A stretch of DNA of 64,000 nt from NCBI GenBank assembly GCA_902749685.1, contig CACVKW010001130.1, positions 62,001 to 126,000 of the forward strand. Direction: 5' to 3'. Origin of the DNA: Olavius sp. associated proteobacterium Delta 1. GTDB lineage: Bacteria; Desulfobacterota; Desulfobacteria; Desulfobacterales; JAFDCJ01. A program made the position numbers and the translations under genes. Positions 44,270 through 52,704 of this stretch are shown piece after piece; within the stretch, counting starts at the first letter, position 1, and each line of letters opens with the position of its first letter. A model generated the notes under the pieces. That model had not been told where the DNA came from. It saw only the letters and a list, made by a program, of their open reading frames with translations, and ran no database searches.

Positions 44270-46636
44270 TTACTCATATCTTAATGCCTCCACTGGATTG
44301 GCTCTTGCCGCCTTGATGGCCTGATAACCGACACTTGCCAATGCGATCACTAGTGCTAAACAAGCGGATAGAATAAAAGGGCCCAAACCAATATCGATGC
44401 GGTTCGCATAGTATTGAAGCCATTTATTTAAGGCAAAATAGGCAATCGGCCAAGCAATAAGATTGGCGATAAGCACCAGCTTAACGAATTCCACGGAAAG
44501 CATTCTTACGATCCGAAATATTGAAGCCCCGCAGGTTTTCCGAATGGCTAACTCTTTGGTTCGTTTTTCGGTGGTAAAAGCAGTCAGACCGAATAATCCC
44601 AGACTAGCAATGAATATGGCCAAAACGGCACCATAACTGAAGACTTCAGCCATTTTTTGCTCCAGGGTATACATCTCGTTCAGTGATTCATCCAAAAAGA
44701 AATGGGAAAAAGGAACATCCGGCTCGACGCGACGCCAATTATCCTCGATGAATGCCAAGATTTCTGAAGTATTTCCAGATCGAATCCGGATTATCATCCA
44801 CCTTGCGTCAGCAGGAGCTACTTTCAGTACAATGGGATCGACTTTGTATTTTACGTTGTTGAAGTGAAAGTCCTTAACTACGGCGATAATTGGCCCATCA
44901 TGATTCCACATGGAAAAATGTTTGCCGATTGGTTCTTCCATTTCCATCTGTCTGACGGCTTCCTCATTGATGATTAAACCAGTCGCTGTATCTGCAGATG
45001 AGTCCTTTGGAAAGTTGCTGCCCTGGATAATCTGCATCTGAAAGGTATCAATGAAATCCTGACCGACGGATCCGTGATACATCCAAATCGTTTTTCCGGA
45101 TGCATTGCCTTCCCATTTTGCCAATTGAGTTGAGGGGCCCCGCCACGTTGGAAGATTCATCACGGATGTCACATTCGTAATATCATGGTGCTGCAGCAAA
45201 ACGGCCTTAATATAAACGTAATTTTGTTTGATCTTTTCCGAGATGGGTATGCAGAGCAGGTTTTGTGGGTTGTAGCCCACTTCTTTGTTCTGCAGATATT
45301 GTACGTGCCTGTAAAGGGTTGCGGTTGTGATGATCAGGATAATTGATACAGAGAATTGCGAAACAATTAGAAATTTTCGCACCAGGGATCCTCTGGGGCT
45401 TTTACCCATTCTCCGATTGATTATTTCTGAAGGTTGAAAGGAGGAAACATATACTGCCGGATAGCTCCCGGAAATAACCCCTGTGACAACAGCCGCTATC
45501 AGGAATAACAAAATAAAATTAAAATTCTTGGATTCAAATAGAACCAATTCTTTAATTTCGATTAAACTGTTAAACCCCGGCAGGAAGATTTCGGCTAAAA
45601 TAATTGCGCAGATTAGTGAAATACAACTCAATAGAACCGATTCTCCCAGAAATTGAAGCGTAATTTGAAATCGACCGGCACCAACTACCTTTCGCAGTCC
45701 GACTTCCTCAGCTCTTCGTTCGGATTGTGCTGTGGCGAGATTCATATAATTCATGCCGGCAGTTAACAGAATTAGCGCAGCGACCGTTACCAGTAGATAT
45801 ATGACACGAATATCATACGGCGGTCTAAAGAAGTCGTAGATCAGATGTGAGTGCAACCAAATCTCTTTAATCGGTTGCAGTTGTAACTGCCACGTGGTTG
45901 TTGGATCGATATTAATTAATAAATAGTCGGCTACTTTTTGGTTTACCGTTTCAAAATTGGCATCTTTTTGAAGCATGACGTAATTGGTATAATGATACCG
46001 GCTCCATGGTTTGAATACACCGTCGGGATCTTTGTATAAGTGAAACGGTAAAAAAGCATTTGAGCGAATGTGGGAGTTCTTTTCGTCTTTTATTATGGCG
46101 GTTACAGTTAGATCGCCGATATTTTTGACATGCAGCGTTTTGCCGATCGGGTTTTCCGCTTTGAAAATTTTTTTTGCCAGGCTTTCCGCAAGCACAATGG
46201 AATAAGGTTCGGACAAGATGTTCTCAGAGCTGCCTTGCACTAAAGTAAAAGAGAAAATCTCGAAAAAAGAAGAATTCGTGTAGCTTACCTGCTTTTCACT
46301 GATCCATTGACCATTATATTTAATCAGAATATTCCCTCCGCGGGCCAGGCAGACCGAGTTGACAACCTCCGGTAAGTCTTTTTTCAGGGCACCGGCGACG
46401 TCTTTGGGTGTCAGAGCTACCGGCAGTTTTTCCCCGCTTTCTTCTATGATGGCATACACCCGGTAAATATAATCCGCGTTTTTGTGAAATTTATCGAAAG
46501 TCAGTTCATCGAACACAAAAAGCAGTATCAAAATGCTGCTGGCCATCCCGATTGCGAGACCGGCGACATTGATCGTCGTGTACAATTTTTGCCGACGAAT
46601 GTTGCGGATTGCAACGGTTAGGTAGTTTTTAAACAT
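44270..46636 (-). CDS. MacB/FtsX-family ABC permease
   Basis: 788 residues opening MFKNYLTVAIRNIRRQKLYT and ending ANPVEALRYE, with the same double-FtsX layout as its neighbours. The conserved FtsX motif AERRAEEVGLRKVVGAGR marks the first cytoplasmic loop and TEKRTKELAIRKTCGA the second. It has a full set of eight helices and intact periplasmic domains. It is paralogous to the genes on both sides, pointing to tandem duplication. The ATPase partner is encoded 3 kb upstream. Confidence 0.92.
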   Translation of the reverse strand: MFKNYLTVAIRNIRRQKLYTTINVAGLAIGMASSILILLFVFDELTFDKFHKNADYIYRVYAIIEESGEKLPVALTPKDVAGALKKDLPEVVNSVCLARGGNILIKYNGQWISEKQVSYTNSSFFEIFSFTLVQGSSENILSEPYSIVLAESLAKKIFKAENPIGKTLHVKNIGDLTVTAIIKDEKNSHIRSNAFLPFHLYKDPDGVFKPWSRYHYTNYVMLQKDANFETVNQKVADYLLINIDPTTTWQLQLQPIKEIWLHSHLIYDFFRPPYDIRVIYLLVTVAALILLTAGMNYMNLATAQSERRAEEVGLRKVVGAGRFQITLQFLGESVLLSCISLICAIILAEIFLPGFNSLIEIKELVLFESKNFNFILLFLIAAVVTGVISGSYPAVYVSSFQPSEIINRRMGKSPRGSLVRKFLIVSQFSVSIILIITTATLYRHVQYLQNKEVGYNPQNLLCIPISEKIKQNYVYIKAVLLQHHDITNVTSVMNLPTWRGPSTQLAKWEGNASGKTIWMYHGSVGQDFIDTFQMQIIQGSNFPKDSSADTATGLIINEEAVRQMEMEEPIGKHFSMWNHDGPIIAVVKDFHFNNVKYKVDPIVLKVAPADARWMIIRIRSGNTSEILAFIEDNWRRVEPDVPFSHFFLDESLNEMYTLEQKMAEVFSYGAVLAIFIASLGLFGLTAFTTEKRTKELAIRKTCGASIFRIVRMLSVEFVKLVLIANLIAWPIAYFALNKWLQYYANRIDIGLGPFILSACLALVIALASVGYQAIKAARANPVEALRYE

Positions 46637-46771
46637 AGCTGCGTTTAGTTAGATTGGTTTTATTAAGTCGATTTATCAAAAACCGCAGTGTCTGTTGCCT
46701 TTTGTCAGTTGTCCGTTGTTAAAAAAGATTTTTCATTCCTTCGACTATCAGCTATGAGCAATATGCGAGTA

Positions 46772-49144
46772 TTATTCATACCTTAGCGAATCCACCGGAT
46801 TCGCCAATGCCGCTTTAACGGTCTGGTAAATCACCGTTATCAGCGCAATCACAATTGCTAAAGCAGCCGCAAATAGAAATGGCCAGGGCGTAAGCGCAAC
46901 CCGGTAAGCGAAATTTTGCAGCCAGTAATTCATTGACAGGTAGGCCAGCGGCCAGGCAATAATGTTGGCGGCCAGTACCCATTGGGTGAACTCTTTTGTG
47001 AGCAGCACTACGATATTTGATATGGATGCTCCCAGCGTCTTGCGGATGCCAATTTCTTTGACACGCTGTTCGGTTATAAATGATGCCAGTCCAAAAAGCC
47101 CGAGACCGGCAATAAACACGGCTAGAAAAGAAAAATATCTAAAACTGGTTTCAATTCGTTTTTCTGATATGTACCAATCGGTCAGCAGTTCAGCTATAAA
47201 TCCATAGATAATCGGAAAATCCGGCTCAAATTTTTCCCAGAGATTTTCAATGAAACTGATGGTCTTGGATATGTCATCGGATCTTAACTTTACGGCCAGA
47301 ACACCGCCGGGATCTTCGCGGTAGAGCAAGATCATTGGCTCGATTTTATGATGAAGAGATCTGAAATGATAGTTCTTTACGACACCCACGATAACGTACT
47401 GTCGATTGCCTTTAGTGAGTCGCCTACCGACAGGCGAGTACATCCTCATAACTTTAACCGCAGCTTCATTGACGATGACAGCTTCAGTTTTGTCTGTTGG
47501 AAACTTATTTGAAAAACTACTGCCGTCGACAATTTGCATACCAAATGTTTCAAAGAAGTCATCACCGACCGTCAGACCGCGAAACAGGATTTCTTCATCC
47601 GAGTGCTGTCCTTCCCAGTGCCAGAGGCTGTTGGAAAAATGAAACCAGCGGCTTGGCAGACTCGAACTGACGGTAACGTTCATGATATTTGGATGCTTAA
47701 GCAGTTCATTTTTTACATTTGGAAATCGTTTTCGTACCTTTCCGCGAAGGCTGACAAGCAGCATGGACTCTCTGTCATATCCCAGCTTTTTGTCCTGCAA
47801 ATAATTGATCTGGTTAGAGGAGATCGCCGTGCAGATAATCAGCAGAATAGTCAGTGAAAATTGGACGACAATCAGTGTTTTTCTGAGGGTTGAATCACGG
47901 GCACCGGATTGAAGTGCCCCTCTAAGAATTCTAACCGGTTTAAAGGATGAAATAAATAACGCCGGATAGCTCCCGGATACTATCCCCGTAAACAGGGCAA
48001 TCCAAAGCATACCGATGTTCATGGGAAAGCTGCTGAAAATGGTCAATGAAAGATCTTTATTGACGATATGGTTGTATACGGGAAGCAAAAGGTCCACAAG
48101 CATAATCGCCAGAAGAAGGGCTAAAAACGCCAGCAGAGTCGATTCTCCGAAAAATTGTTTAACAATGTCAGCTCTAACGGCTCCAAAGACTTTGCGTATA
48201 CCAACCTCCCTGGCACGACCGGCTGCGCGGGCTGTGGCCAGATTCATATAGTTGGTGCAGGCGATCAGTAATATCAGGGCGGCAACCAATGAAAAAATGA
48301 CAACTTGAGAGATATCACCATGAGCGCCGTCGAAATCATAATTTGAATACAGATGGATCTTTTTGAGAGGCTGTAGATCCAGTCGTGACTCCTTTTCAAT
48401 GGTCGGCTTATCAAATAGATATCCGGATATTTTTGGAACAACTTTCTGATATGAACTATTTTTTTGCAGCTGAACAAATGTATTGGTAAAACTATTATCC
48501 CACCGGTCTACTGTTGCGCCCAACTCTTTACCAAAAATAAATGGAATAATGATTTTGGGCTTAAGACTTGAATTTCGCGGGAGTTTGCGCATGACACCGG
48601 TTACTGAAAATTGGTAGCTGCCAAGCTCGTAAATTTTTACCGTAATGGTTTTTCCGATCGGGTTTTCACCTCCGAAATATTTTTCAGCCATTTCTTCCGC
48701 CAAAACCATTGAGTGGCTATTGGCAAGGGCCGTGCGAGGGTCTCCCTTTAAAAAGGGAAAAGAAAACATCTCAAAAATTGAACCGTCAGCCAACAGAATG
48801 GTTTCATCAAATGTTTTATCCTTGTAGTTTAACGTGATGAATTCCAGTGGTTTTGTGCGAGTAGAATTGATTATTTCCGGAAAATCTTTCTTCAACGAAG
48901 GGCCCAATGGACCCTGAGTGATGGCCCAGGTTGTGCTGCGGTCGGCAAATTTAATGTTCTGTATTACCCGGTAAATGTCCTCTGCATTTTCATGAAAACG
49001 GTCGTAGCTGAGTTCATCTTGAATCCACAGCAAAAGCAGCGTGCAGCACGCCATCCCCACGGACAGGCCCATGAGGTTGATGAAGGAATAAACCTTGTGG
49101 CGCAAAATATTTCTAACGGCGACTATCAGGTAGTTTTTAAGCAT
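46772..49144 (-). CDS. MacB/FtsX-family ABC permease
   Basis: 790 residues opening MLKNYLIVAVRNILRHKVYS and ending ANPVDSLRYE. Loop motifs AAGRAREVGIRKVFGAVR and TEQRVKEIGIRKTLGAS are intact. It lies 118 bp downstream of the ATPase gene, so the ATPase and this permease are the most likely primary pair. No clear Shine-Dalgarno is seen before the ATG. Confidence 0.93.
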   Translation of the reverse strand: MLKNYLIVAVRNILRHKVYSFINLMGLSVGMACCTLLLLWIQDELSYDRFHENAEDIYRVIQNIKFADRSTTWAITQGPLGPSLKKDFPEIINSTRTKPLEFITLNYKDKTFDETILLADGSIFEMFSFPFLKGDPRTALANSHSMVLAEEMAEKYFGGENPIGKTITVKIYELGSYQFSVTGVMRKLPRNSSLKPKIIIPFIFGKELGATVDRWDNSFTNTFVQLQKNSSYQKVVPKISGYLFDKPTIEKESRLDLQPLKKIHLYSNYDFDGAHGDISQVVIFSLVAALILLIACTNYMNLATARAAGRAREVGIRKVFGAVRADIVKQFFGESTLLAFLALLLAIMLVDLLLPVYNHIVNKDLSLTIFSSFPMNIGMLWIALFTGIVSGSYPALFISSFKPVRILRGALQSGARDSTLRKTLIVVQFSLTILLIICTAISSNQINYLQDKKLGYDRESMLLVSLRGKVRKRFPNVKNELLKHPNIMNVTVSSSLPSRWFHFSNSLWHWEGQHSDEEILFRGLTVGDDFFETFGMQIVDGSSFSNKFPTDKTEAVIVNEAAVKVMRMYSPVGRRLTKGNRQYVIVGVVKNYHFRSLHHKIEPMILLYREDPGGVLAVKLRSDDISKTISFIENLWEKFEPDFPIIYGFIAELLTDWYISEKRIETSFRYFSFLAVFIAGLGLFGLASFITEQRVKEIGIRKTLGASISNIVVLLTKEFTQWVLAANIIAWPLAYLSMNYWLQNFAYRVALTPWPFLFAAALAIVIALITVIYQTVKAALANPVDSLRYE

Positions 49145-49262
49145 GATGTTAGTTTAAGGTTCAGAGTTCTGGGTTCAAGGTTACGGGTTTAAGGTAAAAA
49201 TGATTCAATCCTTCAGACTATCAGCGATCAGCTATGAGCTATCTACTGGCACTGAAAGTGTC

Positions 49263-49982
49263 CTAACTTGCAACTTCCGAAAGCGGCCGCATGTGCTTGT
49301 CATACTTTTCTTTTAGGTTTTCCGTTACAACATGACCGTCAAACAGATGGATTACCCGGTTGGCGTAGTCCGCATAGGCAGGCGAATGGGTGACCATGAT
49401 GATGGTTGTGCCTTTTTCATTTAATCCCACGAGCATTTTCATCACCTCATCCCCATGGGAGGAATCCAGATTACCCGTGGGTTCATCGGCCAATATGACC
49501 TTGGGGTCGGCGATGATCGCCCGCGCTACGGCTACCCGTTGCTGTTGACCGCCGGATATCTGCTGGGGGAAATGCTTTTTGCGGGGCATCAGCTCCAGCT
49601 GCTCCAACAAATTATTTACTCTCTTTTTACGATCGGATGTTGAAACACCGAGATATAACAACGGCAGTTCGATGTTCTCAAAAACGGTTAATTCATCGAT
49701 GAGGTTAAAGCTCTGGAAAACAAAACCAATATTTCCCTTGCGCAAATTGGCGCGTTTCTTCTCAGAATACCCGGAGACTTCTTCATCCATGAAATAATAT
49801 TGGCCATCGGTCGGGTTGTCTAACATGCCGGCGATATGCAGGAAAGTTGATTTGCCGCAGCCTGAAGGCCCCATGATGGCGACAAATTCTCCTGCCTGCA
49901 CTTCCGCATTGATATGGTTTAATGCGGTGGTCTCCACCTCTTCGGTGGTGAAGACTTTGGTAAGGTTTTTGGTTTTGATCAT
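49263..49982 (-). CDS. ABC ATPase of the LolD/MacB family
   Basis: 239 residues, start behind GGAGGAG. Walker A MGPSGCGKSTF, Q-loop FVFQSFNLIDELTV, signature ISGGQQQRVAVARA, Walker B VILADEPTGNLDS and the switch histidine in MVTHSP are all intact. The GNLDS variant is diagnostic of the LolD/MacB/FtsE group that energises FtsX-type permeases. It precedes three such permeases on the same strand. Confidence 0.95.
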   Translation of the reverse strand: MIKTKNLTKVFTTEEVETTALNHINAEVQAGEFVAIMGPSGCGKSTFLHIAGMLDNPTDGQYYFMDEEVSGYSEKKRANLRKGNIGFVFQSFNLIDELTVFENIELPLLYLGVSTSDRKKRVNNLLEQLELMPRKKHFPQQISGGQQQRVAVARAIIADPKVILADEPTGNLDSSHGDEVMKMLVGLNEKGTTIIMVTHSPAYADYANRVIHLFDGHVVTENLKEKYDKHMRPLSEVAS

Positions 49983-50241
49983 TTGGCTCCTCCATGTTGT
50001 ATTGTTATAATAATGATTTGGATTCTATTTTATCTTTATATTTAGACAGGATCTACAGGATCTTCAGGATTACTATTAATTTACATCATTTTCCGGCGTG
50101 CCGCGCCATAGTCATCTATCACATGGACGACGGCGGGATGAAAATGATGAAACCCAATTCCGCAAGGCGGAAAAAAAGAGCCAAGAAGAAATATCCTGCA
50201 TATCCAGTTAATCCTGTCAAAAAATTGAGATTAATGGCCTT
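49983..50241. other. spacer with dispersed ACAGGATCT-type repeat
   Basis: No gene. It contains GACAGGATCTACAGGATCTT (50046-50065), an intergenic motif that is seen in similar form on the opposite strand near 34590 (ATCCTGTAAATCCTGTC). Confidence 0.4.
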
Positions 50242-50583
50242 TTACTTTAGAATCAATTTGTCGAAGTTGTCTCCATAGTTATCGTATGATGATGTAATAA
50301 CGCGTTGGCCGGGTTGCAGACCGCTGAGGACTTCGAAGACTTCCGGGTTCTGCCGGCCGAGGTTGATTTTTCGCTTTATTGCATACTCGCCGATCTCATC
50401 AACCAGATAAACCCATTGGCCGCCGGTTTTTTGATAAAATCCCCCTTGAGGCAACAGGACGGCAGTCGATAGATTCCCTAATTCCAACCGGATATGCAGT
50501 GTCTGGCCACGGGTAATGCCTTCCGGCTGCACGCCATCAAACTCCATATCAATCTCGAAACGGCCCTCCTTGACTTCCGGATA
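50242..50583 (-). pseudogene. 3' fragment of a HlyD/MacA-type periplasmic adaptor
   Basis: The frame encodes the last part of a membrane-fusion protein: RYPEVKEGRFEIDMEFDG, GITRGQTLHIRLELG, VYLVDEIGEYAIKRKINLG and LQPGQRVITSSYDNY. An ATG inside (50547) could start a 101-residue peptide, but the barrel, lipoyl and hairpin parts are absent. The upstream end is fused to the first 20 codons of an FtsX permease, so a deletion joined two genes. Confidence 0.85.
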
Positions 50584-50584
50584 T

Positions 50585-50644
50585 CGAGTAGGCTTGGTGG
50601 CGCCGGATGTTTCTGAAGGCGATTTTGAAGTAATTGGAAAACAT
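50585..50644 (-). pseudogene. 5' stump of a fourth FtsX-type permease
   Basis: From an ATG at 50644 the sequence reads MFSNYFKIAFRNIRRHQAYS, aligning with the openings of the three large permeases (MFKNYLTVAIRNIRRQKLYT). The match ends at about 50585, where adaptor sequence begins in another frame. It lies about 65 nt after the predicted sigma-54 start. Confidence 0.85.
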
Positions 50645-50721
50645 ATTGATTTTGGTGTTTGAGTTATAAAATGTTAGGATCTAACTCATTTGAACAGCCT
50701 CTGTATTCTTCGCTTATCAGA

Positions 50722-50736
50722 GCAAGGGGTGTGCCA
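50722..50736 (-). promoter_or_regulatory. sigma-54 promoter of the FtsX exporter operon
   Basis: On the minus strand the site reads TGGCAC-ACCCC-TTGC, a full match to the sigma-54 core with correct spacing. It points at the exporter genes and lies in the divergent region shared with the sigma-54 activator gene. Confidence 0.88.
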
Positions 50737-50865
50737 AGGTCAAATCAGCCGTCCTTTGGGCGGCATCTCCTTAATTAGTTATTGAAAATATAGGTGAATA
50801 TTTAAAGCCTCTGTAGGAATTGATGCTTGGTTTGCGATAAAACAGTTTGCCCTGGACAGATATAG

Positions 50866-50903
50866 TGTTCGTTTTTAATACAGGAGGTGTACGGATTCGT
50901 ACA
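50866..50903 (-). promoter_or_regulatory. tandem upstream activating site, best copy
   Basis: GTGTACGGATTCGTACAC (50887-50904) is a perfect dyad with 7-bp arms. A second 17-mer TGTTCGTTTTTAATACA (50866-50882) starts 22 bp before the dyad core. The centre of the dyad is about 160 bp upstream of the -24 box. It is probably bound by the response regulator encoded 320 bp away. Confidence 0.78.
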
Positions 50904-51105
50904 CTTGTGTTATAAATAATCCGGCATTGATATTTGTTTAACCACATTAGGCATCGCAATCGGTTTGCCGACATTTAAATGTAAAATGATTTCAGTCATA
51001 TAGATTTGCTCGCGTATAGCTGTAAAAATATGTTGCTGATTATTGAAACAAAGCGCCGTTTTGGAACACTTCTGGCATTTGAGATTATCAGAAAAAAGAA
51101 AAAAT

Positions 51106-51215
51106 ATGCGCAGCATAAAGTAATTAAGCCGCCGGCGCTTTGGTTTATCAAGCTTCTTCAGTTTTCAAAAAACGTTGTTAGACCCTGAATATGATATTCA
51201 TAGGGCGGATTAATT
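51106..51215 (+). repeat. 110-nt intergenic element, copy C
   Basis: ATGCGCAGCATAAAGTAATT, CTTCTTCAG and GGGCGGATTAATTA correspond to copies A and B. TAATTAAGCCGCC at the left and GGGCGGATTAATTA at the right form an inverted pair with one mismatch. It ends 11 nt before the response-regulator start, so the transcript leader must run through it. Confidence 0.78.
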
Positions 51216-51226
51216 AGGATTACATT

Positions 51227-52603
51227 ATGGCAAAAAAAACAGGCAACATACTAATTGTTGATGATAATGAAGATCTGCTCTTAGCTGCCCGCTTGTTTTT
51301 AAAGCAACATTTCTCTTTAGTCCATACCGAGCATGATCCCGAAAAGATACCGACGCTGCTCCAAAACGAAAATTATGATGTCCTCCTGCTGGATATGAAT
51401 TTTACCATGGATGCGACCAGTGGCGTCGAGGGTTTCATGTGGCTTGACAAAGTTCTCCATATGGATCCCTCAGCCGTTGTTATATTGATAACGGCCTTCG
51501 GTGACGTGGAGATGGCGGTAAAGGCCGTTAAGGCCGGGGCAATCGATTTTGTGCTGAAACCCTGGCAGAATGAGAAGCTGCTGGCGACCATATCATCGGC
51601 TCTCAATCTTCGTTATTCGCGGCTGGAGGTGGATAAACTTCGTTCTCAGCAAAAGCAGCTAAGTGAAGACATCGATCAGAGATACCACGATATGATTGGT
51701 GTCAGTCCGGTCATGCAGCATGTGTTTGCAACCATTGACAAGGTGGCCGCTACGGATGCGGATGTTTTAATCCTGGGTGAAAATGGTACCGGCAAGGAGC
51801 TGGTGGCCAGAGCGCTGCACCGTCAATCCCAGAGGGCCAACGAAGTATTCATCAGCGTTGATATGGGAGCCATCGCCGAGACGCTTTTTGAGAGTGAGCT
51901 ATTCGGTCACATGCGAGGTGCCTTCACAGATGCCAAGGAAGACCGCCCCGGGCGATTTGAGCTGGCCTCGGGCGGAACACTCTTTTTGGATGAAATCGGC
52001 AACCTATCTATGGCGATGCAGGCCAAACTACTGAGCGTTTTAGAAACACGCAAAGTTACGCGTTTAGGATCAAACAAACCTCGTGAAATTGATATTCGGT
52101 TGATATGTGCAACCAACATGCCCATCTATGACATGGTTGCCCGCAATGAATTCCGGCAGGATCTTTTATATCGCATGAATACGGTTGAAATTAATCTTCC
52201 GTTTCTACGAGAGCGCCAGGAAGACATTCCCCTGTTAGTAGATCATTTCCTGACAATGTTTGCGAAGAAATATCAAAAAAACATCAGCGGTGTCAGTGCA
52301 CCGGCTTTGAAGAAGTTACAAAAATACCAATGGCCGGGAAACATAAGGGAACTCAGTCATACTTTGGAACGGGCTGTTATCCTTTCTGAATCTCATATGC
52401 TGCAGCCCACGGATTTTTTGTTTCCTGAATCGGAGAAAGAAGTTGAAGGCCTTGTTTTCGATAATTATAATCTTGATGATGTTGAAAAAGCCGTTATCCG
52501 CAAGGCGCTTAAAAAACATGAGGGGAATGTGTCGCATGCCGCCAAAGAGCTGGGATTGACAAGGACCTCGCTATATAGGAGGATGGAGAAGTACGGCCTG
52601 TAA
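51227..52603 (+). CDS. sigma-54-dependent response regulator (NtrC family)
   Basis: 458 residues. Receiver domain (1-125) with the acidic pair in LIVDDNED, phospho-acceptor D56 in DVLLLDMNF and K111 in LKPW. AAA+ domain (about 158-385) with Walker A GENGTGKE (184-191) and Walker B GTLFLDEIGN. The sigma-54 contact loop reads GAFTDA instead of GAFTGA (231-236), a variant seen in a subgroup of these proteins. A Fis-type helix-turn-helix ends the chain (NVSHAAKELGLTRTSLYRRM). Its cognate kinase follows 102 bp downstream. Probable activator of the three sigma-54 promoters in this window. Confidence 0.95.
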   Translation: MAKKTGNILIVDDNEDLLLAARLFLKQHFSLVHTEHDPEKIPTLLQNENYDVLLLDMNFTMDATSGVEGFMWLDKVLHMDPSAVVILITAFGDVEMAVKAVKAGAIDFVLKPWQNEKLLATISSALNLRYSRLEVDKLRSQQKQLSEDIDQRYHDMIGVSPVMQHVFATIDKVAATDADVLILGENGTGKELVARALHRQSQRANEVFISVDMGAIAETLFESELFGHMRGAFTDAKEDRPGRFELASGGTLFLDEIGNLSMAMQAKLLSVLETRKVTRLGSNKPREIDIRLICATNMPIYDMVARNEFRQDLLYRMNTVEINLPFLRERQEDIPLLVDHFLTMFAKKYQKNISGVSAPALKKLQKYQWPGNIRELSHTLERAVILSESHMLQPTDFLFPESEKEVEGLVFDNYNLDDVEKAVIRKALKKHEGNVSHAAKELGLTRTSLYRRMEKYGL

Positions 52604-52704
52604 AAATTGCCTAAAGGCAATAAGTTGATAACTCATAGATGATAGCTGATAGTTGGAAGGAAATTGATCTTTTTATAAAATCCGCAATCCAAAATCGAAC
52701 AATT

